Shown here: positions 1 to 8,885 of the stretch, piece by piece
Layout of the letters: every line of letters starts with the position of its first letter
How positions within the stretch are numbered: position 1 is the stretch's first letter
The notes under the pieces: model-generated
Databases searched by the model: none
What the model was told of the DNA's origin: nothing
The model's input: only the letters and a program-made list of their open reading frames with translations
Translations under genes and position numbers: made by a program
NCBI GenBank assembly: GCA_900708905.1
Contig: CAADRB010000003.1
Span: 1,685,170 to 1,749,169, forward strand
Reading direction: 5' to 3'
Length of the DNA stretch: 64,000 bases
Source of the DNA: Hymenolepis diminuta
Lineage: Eukaryota; Platyhelminthes; Cestoda; Cyclophyllidea; Hymenolepididae

Positions 1-75
1 TTTATGTGCGAAATTTATGTTGTGTAGGTTTTTTCTTTCAACATATGTTTTGAATTTAAAAAACATTTTATTTTT

Positions 76-152
76 TCATCTACGAAGGGTTCGATGAATG
101 CATGTATGGAACTTGCAGGGTTCGGTACCACCAAAAAGGTTAAGAACCACTG
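76..152. mobile_element. hAT-type transposon terminal sequence (remnant)
   Basis: Read on the minus strand from 152, the segment begins CAGTGGTTCTTAACC and continues with T-rich and GGTACCG-like sequence. This is the typical outer end of many hAT-superfamily DNA transposons and their MITEs. I recognise the end by its consensus only. The rest of the element would lie to the left of the window, and no transposase coding is visible. Positions 1-75 are AT-rich and probably internal to the same element. Confidence 0.35.
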
Positions 153-1295
153 CTTTAAATGATTTAGTGATGGTGCCATTCTTGTCTTCATGAGGATTAG
201 TTGTTGTAAGCTAAGATTTACGTCTCGTATTCCTGTAGTATTATTTAAGTATTACTCTTCCCATCACATTTACCTCTCCCAGAGAAAACTTAATTTCTGT
301 AGGAAAAGTTTTATTTTGTATGAAAATATTAAAACAAAAAGTATTAATGTCAAATCTCTGCGATATTGATCACCTCATGTTCCAGTACAGGTCGTTTTCA
401 AGAGGTTTAACCAAGACGGGCTCCATCAATTTTAACGTACCTTGTTCTCACCTGTTCCAGTGCCTTTTCATTATTTATATGTTTCGCCATTGCTAATGCT
501 ATCAGAACTGCAATCGTAGACCTTTGTGATTATCTGCTATTAAAATTGAAGAAGGGAAATCCTGATATGCCGCCTGACAACAGGTTTAATATCACCGTGA
601 GGAAATCAGATCGTATTGTATTGTCCTAATAGTTTCTTTCACTGGGTCGATTATTGGTATAGAAATGACAAGAGCTGCAAATAATATAATAAACCGTATA
701 TCTGAAATCATTTGCAATGTAAAAATACAGCAAAAGTGTTGATTTTTTTGCAAGCTCTTTTATACGATGGTTTTCGAATTTCTTTCTGACATTCTGAATT
801 ACTTGATTCTTGCCTAATATATAAAATTCTTATGCAAAAACTACTATGAAGGTCTTCAATCTTTAACGCTTATTGGAAAATTAAGTATTGAACTGCATAC
901 TGTATTGTAAAACAGCTTTAATTAAAAAATCGGTGGATATTATTTAACTCGAATGCATGGCCGTTAGTAGTTGTTGGTCGATAACTTCTGTATTCTACAG
1001 TAAAGTTATTGCTCTATTAAGACATGCTATTTAAATTTTATTGATCAATTAACGCAACTCTTACATTTTGGAGAAACGTTTTCGGAAAGTACTGGGTTTC
1101 TCCTTTGTTTATGTTGATTATATTCATTTAATTATGTTGTAAAACTTTTTTCTTCTATCATGAGAAATAGATAAAAGCGCTTTCCCTCAACCTTTTAATA
1201 ATTGAGTTCAAATAGCGGTAAAGAATCCCAATCCTTTGACGGAAGTATAGGCAAAGGATGTGCTAAAGTTAATTACCTTTTCTACTCGTTTTCAG
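153..1295. other. AT-rich non-coding stretch, probably intron or 5' flank of the serial-exon gene
   Basis: No open frame of useful length and no convincing exon. A 45-base phase-0 stretch at 552-596 has usable splice signals but a poor pyrimidine tract, and I did not call it. Confidence 0.4.
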
Positions 1296-1388
1296 AGTTC
1301 TATCGAGGAGACAGAGGACGAAAACACTGACACACCAAAAGCCAGGAAACAGGAAAGTTCCTGTGGTAATATGCTTACTGACTGCCGG
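1296..1388 (+). CDS. Serial-exon gene, first visible exon (31 codons)
   Basis: A good pyrimidine tract and TTTTCAG precede it and the donor is CGG|gtatgag; both ends are phase 0. It encodes an acidic start (IEETEDENTDT), then TPKARK and a cysteine-containing tail. An alternative donor (gtaata) lies at 1365 in the middle of the exon; I prefer 1389 because it keeps phase 0. Confidence 0.6.
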
Positions 1389-4300
1389 GTATGAGAAGAT
1401 ATCACTTATGTTCCTTTATTTCTCTACTTAAAGAGACTGATTTTTCATTTAAAAAAACGCGAGTGTCATCAAAGTGTGAAATAATAATTTTGCGTTTTGA
1501 ATCATAATTTGAGGCTTTAATTACATTACTCATGCACTTTTACTGATATTTGTGCATTGTTTGTTGATTACTTTTGAATTGAATTTTCAGCTTTTTCAAG
1601 TTTTTGCTTGTTATCATGGCATTTTGTTGTTGTAAAATTGATGTTGTTTAAACATTGAGCAGCTGAGACTAAATCGAATTAAAATCACATTGATGGCAGA
1701 TTTCGCAGGTGGGAAGTTTTTTTGACTTTAATTTTGCTGACTTTGTATCACCTAATGGTAATATATAGAAAAACTTGGGATATTCTATTTGGGAAACAAA
1801 GACACAAGATAACATTTGATGTGCATTCGTCTGCATTTCCATAATAGCAATAGCAAACTTAGGAAAAGAGTACACTTATTTCAGACCCTAATTAACGTTA
1901 TGTTATATTTTTTCCTTGGCACAGTTGGCATTTATTTGTTTCCTTTTACTTCGCTTGAATTTTATTGTTTCAAAGATAAAGTTTTGCTTCCATTTTCAGA
2001 ATAACGCCAACGAAACGCTTAGGCCACTAAGGAGAAAATCGTCGACACTGCAAGGGAGAAGCAGAAATATCCCCAGTAGTGACGAAGTAAGATGTCTTCT
2101 GCTTTTGCTTCACCGAGATAATTCTATGTCACGGCTGTAACAGTTCTGGATCATCCATCTTTTACTTTGATATCTTTATTTGCGCGTTTCTTTGCTTGCT
2201 GCTTGAATTACATGGTAGATGTAATGTTATTTCAAGCATTAAGTTTAAGTCGGTATATTATTGATATGGTAACCACGATCCCATTGGTTATATGTACTTA
2301 GTGGTAAATTTTATTGCTGTATAATTGATGATCAGGAAGAAAAGAAGAATTTTATTCTGCGTAAATTAAGGCTCAAGTCATGTCCTTGTGTTTCAGTAGC
2401 TGAGCTATTAGTTTATTCAAAATGCACAACGCCCCGGATGAAAAAACTCTGCTAAAGTTTAGTTTGAAAATTTACCAGCAAATTTTTGTTAATGAAAGCA
2501 TTTTTTGATCTCATCCATCTTTGTATGCTTACTGCATATTATGTCTTCGGATTTTAAACCTGTCTGATAACAGCGGGAAGTACGGTCTATCACCAAAATA
2601 AATGGATTTTGTTTCTTCTGAGTAGATTAAAATCGTATAGAAGGTTATGTTAAATTATAACCAAATCAAGTTGATTTTGTGGCTTTCATTTTATTTCCTG
2701 AATATTTGTACTTTTATGCTTTTCAGAGTGATGATGACGAAACGCCGAAGCAGCGAAGAAGAAAGTCGGTGGGGGTACGGAAAAGATTTAGTTCTCCACC
2801 ATTTACAGAAGGGGCAAGTTTTAATCTCCGCGAACTATACAACTATGATACTATAGCATGCCTTCTTATAGCATTATTCAATAAACGTTTCCCCTCTCTA
2901 ATTGGGATGTCTACAGCTCTCCGCTACTGACGAAAAATACGATATATATAGGATTGTCCCTACGATTGCTTAAGCATGAATCCCAGACACCGAAAAGTGC
3001 TGAAGGCACTAGATGTATTCGCTTAGGCTCCACAGTAGTAAAGCGGGCGGAAAAGATAATTTTAATAGACAATCAGCGAGGACCATCCTAGTAGATGCAG
3101 AATATTGAGTGCATATTGAACTGTTATCGATTCGTTTTGGTTTAGTGTGATCACATATCTTTTTGTGAAAGGATAGCCATTCATTTATATTTGAAAGTAA
3201 ATGTATCAGAGTATATGATCTTTAGAAAAATTATAATAAGTTGAAAACGAGTCTTGAGTTGAAGTTTTACCCAATATGGTATCTTTTAAGATTACATGGC
3301 ATTTCTTATTTATTAAAAGTGCTTAATACAGTTGAACTGAATTCGCAATGCAGAACTAATTTGTGTGTAAAAGTTTTGGAACACTACTTTCAACTACGGT
3401 ATGTTTTGTAATAGATTTCTTAATTTCCTTACTACTTCTGGATTAAAATGCTATATGTACCTTGTGTATTCATTTAAATATGAATGTTACCGAAATATTT
3501 AAATTTGCTTATTTATAGAAAGGCCTTGCATCATTTGTTCAAAAAACTAAGCAGAGAAGACGAATTTCTCAACTTGTTAGCTCTGATACGTCTCCAGATA
3601 AAGAGGTACGTCTTATTTCTACTTTGAAAAATGTTGTTTCTTCGATGATGATCCATTGTTTTGGAGAAGTGATAATTAAGCGAATATGACTGCCTTTGTC
3701 TCACCTCTGGAGACGGATCAACGCAGTCTCATTGGATACATCGAATATAATAAGTTAATCATAGTGCAATCGAAATTTGCAACTTCTCAAATATTACCCA
3801 CTTTACTCCGATAGCTTCTACAGTTTAATAGGGCTGATACAGGATAATACCCCCTTGGAGAAAGGTTGGCTACTTTTCCCTTAAATTTAAGTCTACTCTC
3901 GTTTCTCCAAAAGAACACCAAACGAACAGGCACTTGCTTAAAATCTCTAAATTAGGGTGTGGAACTCAGCAAGGCACTATTCTCATTACCAGTGGACTGA
4001 CGAGCGAGAAGGATAAGGCCTCTAGACTTTACTTGCGGGATATAAATCAGTAAGCTTGGGTGACATCGGTGAGAGAATTGATAGTCAACCTTAGATTTGT
4101 CGGAAGGTCACTTCAAGATTTTTTCGCGATATTGGCAATGATATAATTTATACTTTTCTATTAATATTAATTTTCAAACTCAGAACTGTTTTCTTTCGTT
4201 TCAGAATACGCTTGGATCACCCGTTCAGAAGAGGACTAGGCGGCGGATAATTATGGACACCAGTAATGAATCCTCATCATCAAATAAGGAGGTGTGTTAA

Positions 4301-6524
4301 TTGTTTCTTTTTTCTCTATTGAAAATGTCCTGGTGCTATCGAGTGCTAATTCAAAGTAAAAGAAAAATACAAAAAAGATGTTTAAAACAGCTAAATAAGC
4401 AGTTTTCTGCGCAAATTGATAAATGAGTTCAAGCAAACAACAAGCTTGGCGAACAAATTGATGAATGAGCGGATTGCCTCCCAAAAAACGGGACCAGAAA
4501 CAATATAAAAGTACTATTTCGGTCATTCTAATTCTGGAAAAGTTTAATAGGATTAAGTGGAGCGTAGGTGATCTGCTTCATTGCACTTAACCCTAAATGT
4601 ATTCTTAGGGGACAATTTCTGGCAATAAAAACGTTTTTATCGGGAAATAAGTTCTGGACAGCGGTGGTAAATATTAGATTTTGCTATTTTAACATTTCTT
4701 TTTTGAATGCTACCGAATCACCTCACCAAGCAACTAGGTCAAGGAAACGGATAACTGTGTTTACCAGCACAGAATTTTCTCCAGATAAGGTAGTATGTTG
4801 ATAGTTTTTATTAATAACAATTTAGTTTGAGTACTTTTTGTTCAACCGGTAATAAGTTTTGAGATATTCAGACTAATGTGTCAAGAGACTGCTAAAAGTT
4901 TGCTGTTTTCAATTTTCTACGCCACCAGCAAATGTTGCATCTAAAATAAGTGCCAAACCAGTTGGGCCTAGAATACAAGAGATTTTATTTTGGTTTAATT
5001 AAATAAACTCGTCGCATAAGTAGTAATTGTTAAAGGTTTTTTGCTTTAACTTTTATCACAGAACAAGGGGGACACTTTTTCGAAGTCAAAAGGAGTATGG
5101 AGGCGATTAAATTTCGACAGCAGCGACTCAGCTTCCTCAGTTACGGTATGTTGAACTCATTCGTTAATTACCATCTATTACATGTTACAGTCTCTGTATT
5201 AATGTTAATCCTTAGGCTGATGATGCGTCTCTTAACGCTTCCAGGTTTAATAAAAGTACTTATCTCAGTACTGAGGTATACTGGGTTGCAATCATTTGAA
5301 TTATAAGCTATTGTTTTGCTTTAATATTGTTTTTTATCGATGTTATTTCATAGCCTGATGACGAAGCAACTCTTGCCGAAATGTCGAAAATAGAAGAGTT
5401 GATCCTAATACTAAATTACATATTCATCTCTGCTTATCGGAAAGCTTTAACTTTGTCAAAATCCGTTGTCTTAAAAGCTTGTCTTTCTACTAGTCTGGTC
5501 TATTACCATTCGGTGTTCAGATTTTGTATTAATTACGTTTTCTTAGCACGACAATTAAGCAACTTTTGTGGATGTTCCAAAAATTATGGAATAGGCCGAT
5601 TGTGGTAGTCAAGTATGTCGAGCTTAGATACTTTTCATGGGCTATTTTAAAACCATGTTTTAAACCAGACCTCTTCGAACTATTACTCTATTGATCTCTA
5701 TTAATTATTGCTATATGCCACTCTTTTTAAAGAGTCATCAGATTATTGTCGACCGATATATGTTTACCTAGGATGATGATGAAGTAACTCTTGCGGCTAC
5801 TTCCAAAAATGAAGGAAACGTGAATACTAGCCGTAAGGTATACCGAATTATGCTACGTGCTAAAAGTTATTGAAGGTGGCTCTAGCTATTTTGAAGTCGA
5901 AATGTTGTCAAAACAATGGATAGTGGAATCCTTAAATGGTTACCACAAGATTTAAACAGCAACATGTTTTGATGCAGCTAAAATTTGAAATTGAATCTTT
6001 TATAATATTTATTGTCTCGCGCACTGTCACACGTTGTGTAATACTATTTTTTTCTATTTTCTGAACACGTAATAAGATGTCTATTAGATGTGTGATATAA
6101 TAGTGTGGTAATCAGATAAAACGACTAGGAAATATAGATGATTCTGTGAGGATGCTAATTTAGGCAATAATTTTCTGTTAACGTTCGATGTGAGAGGTCG
6201 ATTGTGCGAACCGATGTGTTCACTCCGACTACATCCACACAAGTTAGTCGTTGTAGTAAAAGAGAAAATCTAAATCGTTATTGTTTTCTATATTTGGTTC
6301 AGACTGGGGATTCGGATGCGCATAAAGCTAAGCGACGGCGACGACGAAGGAGGCGAACAAGGACATGTAGGCAAAATAGTCTCGTTCGCTCCTCTTCGGT
6401 AAGTTTGAACGTTTACGGTCGGCTCATTGCTAGTCTACTCATATTTATTAAGTATTCAGTTATAAAACTTAAATTGTGCTTTCTTTTTTGTTCTTTGTAG
6501 GCTTCGCCAATTCTACAAGATTGA
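1296..6524 (+). CDS. Serial symmetric-exon gene for a basic Ser/Thr-Pro-rich protein (3' part; 5' end not identified)
   Basis: I do not recognise this gene. The visible structure is a run of small exons with splice junctions between whole codons: 1296-1388, 2000-2086, 2727-2813, 3519-3605, 4205-4291, (4706-4789), 5062-5145, (5354-5398), 5772-5837, (6195-6242), 6303-6398 and 6501-6524, which ends in TGA. Brackets mark exons with a faulty or weak splice signal. Four consecutive exons are exactly 29 codons and the next two are 28. Most carry an N-terminal acidic/Ser piece, a TP or SP dipeptide followed by a basic cluster (RRRK, KRTRRR, SRKR), and an acidic Ser-rich end such as TSPDKE or SNKE. 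The penultimate exon contains an unbroken run of eight arginines. No signal peptide or membrane segment is visible. The repeated [ST]P plus basic cluster suggests a nuclear, phosphorylated or nucleic-acid-binding protein (inference only). Because the exons are symmetric, any subset could be skipped without breaking the frame. Confidence 0.65.
2000..2086 (+). CDS. Serial-exon gene, 29-codon exon
   Basis: Acceptor TTTTCAG and donor GAA|gtaaga; 87 bases, phase 0 at both ends. It encodes NNANETLRPLRRKSS and ends SSDE, matching the array pattern of Ser/acidic start, basic middle and acidic Ser-rich end. Confidence 0.7.
2727..2813 (+). CDS. Serial-exon gene, 29-codon exon with apparent GC donor
   Basis: Acceptor TTTTCAG. 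The frame reads SDDDETPKQRRRKSVG and continues to FTEG, where GGG|gcaagt is a near-perfect U1 site with GC in place of GT. This gives exactly 87 bases, the unit length of its neighbours. The only GT alternative (gtacgg at 2775) would give 48 bases and is also in phase. I favour the GC donor on unit length and donor quality. Confidence 0.6.
3519..3605 (+). CDS. Serial-exon gene, 29-codon exon
   Basis: Acceptor ATTTATAG and donor GAG|gtacgt; 87 bases, phase 0. It encodes a VQKTKQRRRIS basic core and the end SSDTSPDKE, which closely resembles the ends of the 4205 and 4706 exons. Confidence 0.7.
4205..4291 (+). CDS. Serial-exon gene, 29-codon exon
   Basis: Acceptor CGTTTCAG and donor GAG|gtgtgt; 87 bases, phase 0. 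It reads NTLGSPVQKRTRRRI and ends in a Ser run followed by NKE. SPVQK aligns with TPKQR and SPHQA in sister exons. Confidence 0.7.
4706..4789 (+). CDS. Serial-exon gene, 28-codon exon lacking an AG acceptor
   Basis: It is clearly a sister unit: NATESPHQATRSRKRI, ending EFSPDK, with donor AAG|gtagta. At the position where its sisters have TTTTCAG|AAT, this exon has TTTTTTG|AAT, so the AG is TG. The nearest upstream AG (4676-4677) is out of phase with the array. The exon is either skipped, spliced through a non-canonical acceptor, or affected by a sequencing error. Confidence 0.5.
5062..5145 (+). CDS. Serial-exon gene, 28-codon exon
   Basis: Acceptor TTATCACAG and donor ACG|gtatgt; 84 bases, phase 0. 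It encodes NKGDTFSKSKGVWRRLNF and then a Ser/Asp-rich end. The basic cluster is weaker than in its sisters. Confidence 0.65.
5354..5398 (+). pseudogene. Decayed duplicate exon of the serial-exon gene
   Basis: After an AG acceptor (TTTCATAG) the frame reads PDDEATLAEMSKIEE. The DNA matches most positions of the 5772-5837 exon (DDDEVTLAATSKNEG) for about 45 bases. Similarity then stops, and the place where the sister has AAG|gtatac has no GT, so no usable donor is seen. It looks like a duplicated exon that has lost its 5' splice site. Confidence 0.5.
5772..5837 (+). CDS. Serial-exon gene, 22-codon exon
   Basis: Acceptor TTTACCTAG and donor AAG|gtatac; 66 bases, phase 0. It encodes DDDEVTLAATSKNEG and then a polar tail. 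It is the intact partner of the decayed unit at 5354. Confidence 0.6.
6195..6242 (+). CDS. Possible short exon of the serial-exon gene
   Basis: The frame RSIVRTDVFTPTTSTQ ends at CAA|gttagt and resembles the second half of the 4706 exon (RSRKRITVFTSTEF). The acceptor (GATGTGAG) has only a modest pyrimidine tract. It is in phase with the array. It may be a truncated unit. Confidence 0.3.
6303..6398 (+). CDS. Serial-exon gene, poly-arginine exon (32 codons)
   Basis: Acceptor GGTTCAG and donor TCG|gtaagt; 96 bases, phase 0. It encodes TGDSDAHKAK, then eight arginines and TRTCR, and a Ser-rich end. The arginine block is a plausible nuclear-localisation or nucleic-acid-binding segment. Confidence 0.65.
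6501..6524 (+). CDS. Serial-exon gene, terminal exon (ASPILQD, stop)
   Basis: Acceptor TTCTTTGTAG, then seven codons and TGA. It joins in phase 0 to the poly-arginine exon. The 3' untranslated region follows. AATAAT-type hexamers occur near 6650 and a canonical AATAAA is at 7311. Confidence 0.6.
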   Translation, partial: ASPILQD

Positions 6525-7279
6525 TGGCGGAGACTATTCGCTTAGGAGGCGAAGTTTGAATGGAAAAAATTGTAAATGTTTTGTTATTTGTGATCCTTGC
6601 CGCTATATCCATCATGCGAATTGGTTTCTTAATCCCTCATGTATAAATTGCTGTAAATAATGAATAATCCAAAGATGTTTATGGTTATTTCTATTTGTAT
6701 GTTTATTTTTAAGTTTGGGACTCTGATTAGTTCGATGCCGCCGAACTTTTGTTTTAGCGCTGATCACTCTTATTTTGATGTAATGAACTATCTCAAAATG
6801 AACAATGCTGGTTAGGTTATGTGTAATTCAATATTTCTTCGAACCATTAAGGGAGATTTCAAGCAATCAGAAAATATTACAGTCTCCATTACCCTCTCAT
6901 TCTACGCTACATTTTTTATAGCAATGATAAGAATATCTGAACGTTAGACCAGCTTTTTACAAATCAATCTTATTTAACATAAAGATCCGTCTAAATAGGA
7001 CGTCGTTTGAGACTGATAAATGTGATTTTGATTGTTTACCATTTTGTTAGAAGATAGGTGAAATTTTTTGCACTGCTTTATGTCGCAGAATAATGTATTC
7101 AATTAATGTAAGATCGTACAATTAATATGCTAAGGACCACTGAATTCCAATAATTAATTAGCTTAAACAAATAACTAAGCGAACATTCGATGTCGGTGGC
7201 AAAATCTGCCAGTAATCACATGTTTCAACTTTCTGCTGTGTATCAATGGAGATGGACCGAGTATAATTGAAAATATTGT

Positions 7280-7285
7280 TTTATT
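7280..7285 (-). terminator. Poly(A) signal for the minus-strand propeller gene
   Basis: AATAAA on the minus strand, about 100 bases past the stop codon at 7383. Confidence 0.5.
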
Positions 7286-7310
7286 TGATTTTCCCTTTAT
7301 GAGTATAAAG

Positions 7311-7316
7311 AATAAA
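7311..7316 (+). terminator. Possible poly(A) signal of the serial-exon gene
   Basis: AATAAA on the plus strand about 790 bases after the TGA at 6524. It is only 26 bases from the opposite-strand signal at 7280, so the two convergent transcripts would overlap at their 3' ends if this one is used. Confidence 0.3.
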
Positions 7317-7382
7317 TTATTTTGGAGCTTCATATGAATGAGATCAGGGTATTATTTAGTTGAGAAAATTATTACATTCATA

Positions 7383-8885
7383 TTACTTTTTTCCCCCTTT
7401 CGAACGACTGGAGGATTTGCTCCTACTAGAACTCTTCTTGCTGGTTTTCTCTTTATCAGCAGTTTTGGTTACTTTTGCTTTGCCAGTCTCTTCTTCCTGC
7501 TTTGGCGTATTACTATCACCTAGTCCATATTTCCTCACCCAAGATTCAGGTAAAAGTTGTTCTGGAGGGATAGGTTCCCATGTATCCTCTAGTGCACATT
7601 CGCAAGGCAGCTCTTGTGGTACCTCGACCGTTAATGGATTCACAGCCGAATCCAATTCAAAACTCAAGGCGTCCCTATAACACTTCAATATATCTCGCTC
7701 AACTATTATATGAAGATTATTTTCATTCCTATCCACAATCGCTGCGATCCCATTCTTTGCCAGTGAAAAGTATCCTGACCTTACACATTGATAGGGATCA
7801 ATCTTCCATGATCCCATGTAACACGTTTCACCATTTGGTAAAGAAGGTTGACACGGTCCTTTAGGACGTTGGTTTATGTTGAAAACATGGAATATTCCGG
7901 CAGAACCGTCATTTGAAACTAACAGACCCAGACTATCAATTTGAACTCCAAATGGTTCTCCATAGGTGAACCGATCGAGACCGAAACTGGCGTAACGGAT
8001 GATTTCAATGAAATTTATGTAATTACGAACTCGATGATAGCGAAGGCTAAAAGCTTCAATCCTATTAGGATGCGTTGCGGCGATAAATAACATGCTATCG
8101 GACATCGCGCAACCACCAGATGATGCTAAATGAATGCACGATTTTTTACCCGGACAGTAATTTTTGAGATGGAAGCTCTGAGGCTTGTAGTCAATACAGT
8201 CTAAGAGTTGCATTTTCAGTAGAGGATAGAATGTAATACATATTGTGCTATTGTTGGCACATATACCATAAGGCGTAGATTCATCTTCAAGATTAAAACT
8301 TCGAGGTAATGGTTTCATTGTCTCTGAATCAACTACAGACGGTATATTGCTAGGGTCTTTAGCATTATAAGGGCATTCAATTTTATGCTCTACTTCATAA
8401 GTTTCTGGATTATAGAAGGCAATGATGTTGCACTTTGCTGTAGGGCAGTTTAACATAACTGCAATTCGTCCAGTTTGTGGAATTTCGATCATTATTTTGG
8501 GTTCGCCTTTGGTGACGATTGGATCTCCCTGAGGAAGCAGTTGATTCAAATCTAGGTCGTATTTGTACCGTTGTATCTTACGATAAGGACGTTGAGATAC
8601 CCAGATTTCACCCCAACTCGTACAGAGGGGATAAGTCGGTGACCAGAAAGGCTCTGTGTGCTTCATAGTTGCTTTATTTACATAGGGATAATAGATTTGG
8701 CGTTTGATTTTAGACAAAAGACTGGGTTTCGGGGGCACTGGGGGTGAGATGGGTACAGAATCCTCTGTATTTCGGTCATCTACTATCTTTGGCTCATTTA
8801 CTCTTTCCTTCTTATCCTCTTTTATCTTTTCCTCGCTGCTTTTGCCTTTTGATTTTGGTGATGTCTTCTTCGTTGGGGATTTCAT
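7383..8885 (-). CDS. Intronless hypothetical protein with NHL/beta-propeller-like core (500 aa)
   Basis: A single uninterrupted frame from ATG (8885) to TAA. Residues 1 to about 55 are Lys/Glu/Pro-rich and disordered (MKSPTKKTSPKSKGK...). The middle (about 60-435) is folded-looking, with repeated short beta-type strands. The stretch near residues 305-335 (TYGEPFGVQIDSLGLLVSND, then a VF strand) has the spacing of an NHL repeat, and another such stretch follows the YQCVRSGYFSLAKNG segment. The last 45 residues are Ser/Lys/Arg-rich. No signal peptide or membrane helix is seen. I infer a soluble six-bladed-propeller-like scaffold but cannot name an orthologue. Lack of introns next to intron-rich genes could mean a retrogene. 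It converges on the serial-exon gene. The start is the first ATG of the open frame, and upstream (8886-8980) is AT-rich. Confidence 0.85.
   Translation of the reverse strand: MKSPTKKTSPKSKGKSSEEKIKEDKKERVNEPKIVDDRNTEDSVPISPPVPPKPSLLSKIKRQIYYPYVNKATMKHTEPFWSPTYPLCTSWGEIWVSQRPYRKIQRYKYDLDLNQLLPQGDPIVTKGEPKIMIEIPQTGRIAVMLNCPTAKCNIIAFYNPETYEVEHKIECPYNAKDPSNIPSVVDSETMKPLPRSFNLEDESTPYGICANNSTICITFYPLLKMQLLDCIDYKPQSFHLKNYCPGKKSCIHLASSGGCAMSDSMLFIAATHPNRIEAFSLRYHRVRNYINFIEIIRYASFGLDRFTYGEPFGVQIDSLGLLVSNDGSAGIFHVFNINQRPKGPCQPSLPNGETCYMGSWKIDPYQCVRSGYFSLAKNGIAAIVDRNENNLHIIVERDILKCYRDALSFELDSAVNPLTVEVPQELPCECALEDTWEPIPPEQLLPESWVRKYGLGDSNTPKQEEETGKAKVTKTADKEKTSKKSSSRSKSSSRSKGGKK

Noticed and set aside
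552..596. 45-base phase-0 stretch (KGNPDMPPDNRFNIT) with acceptor and donor
   Set aside because: The acceptor has no pyrimidine tract and the peptide does not resemble the exon array.
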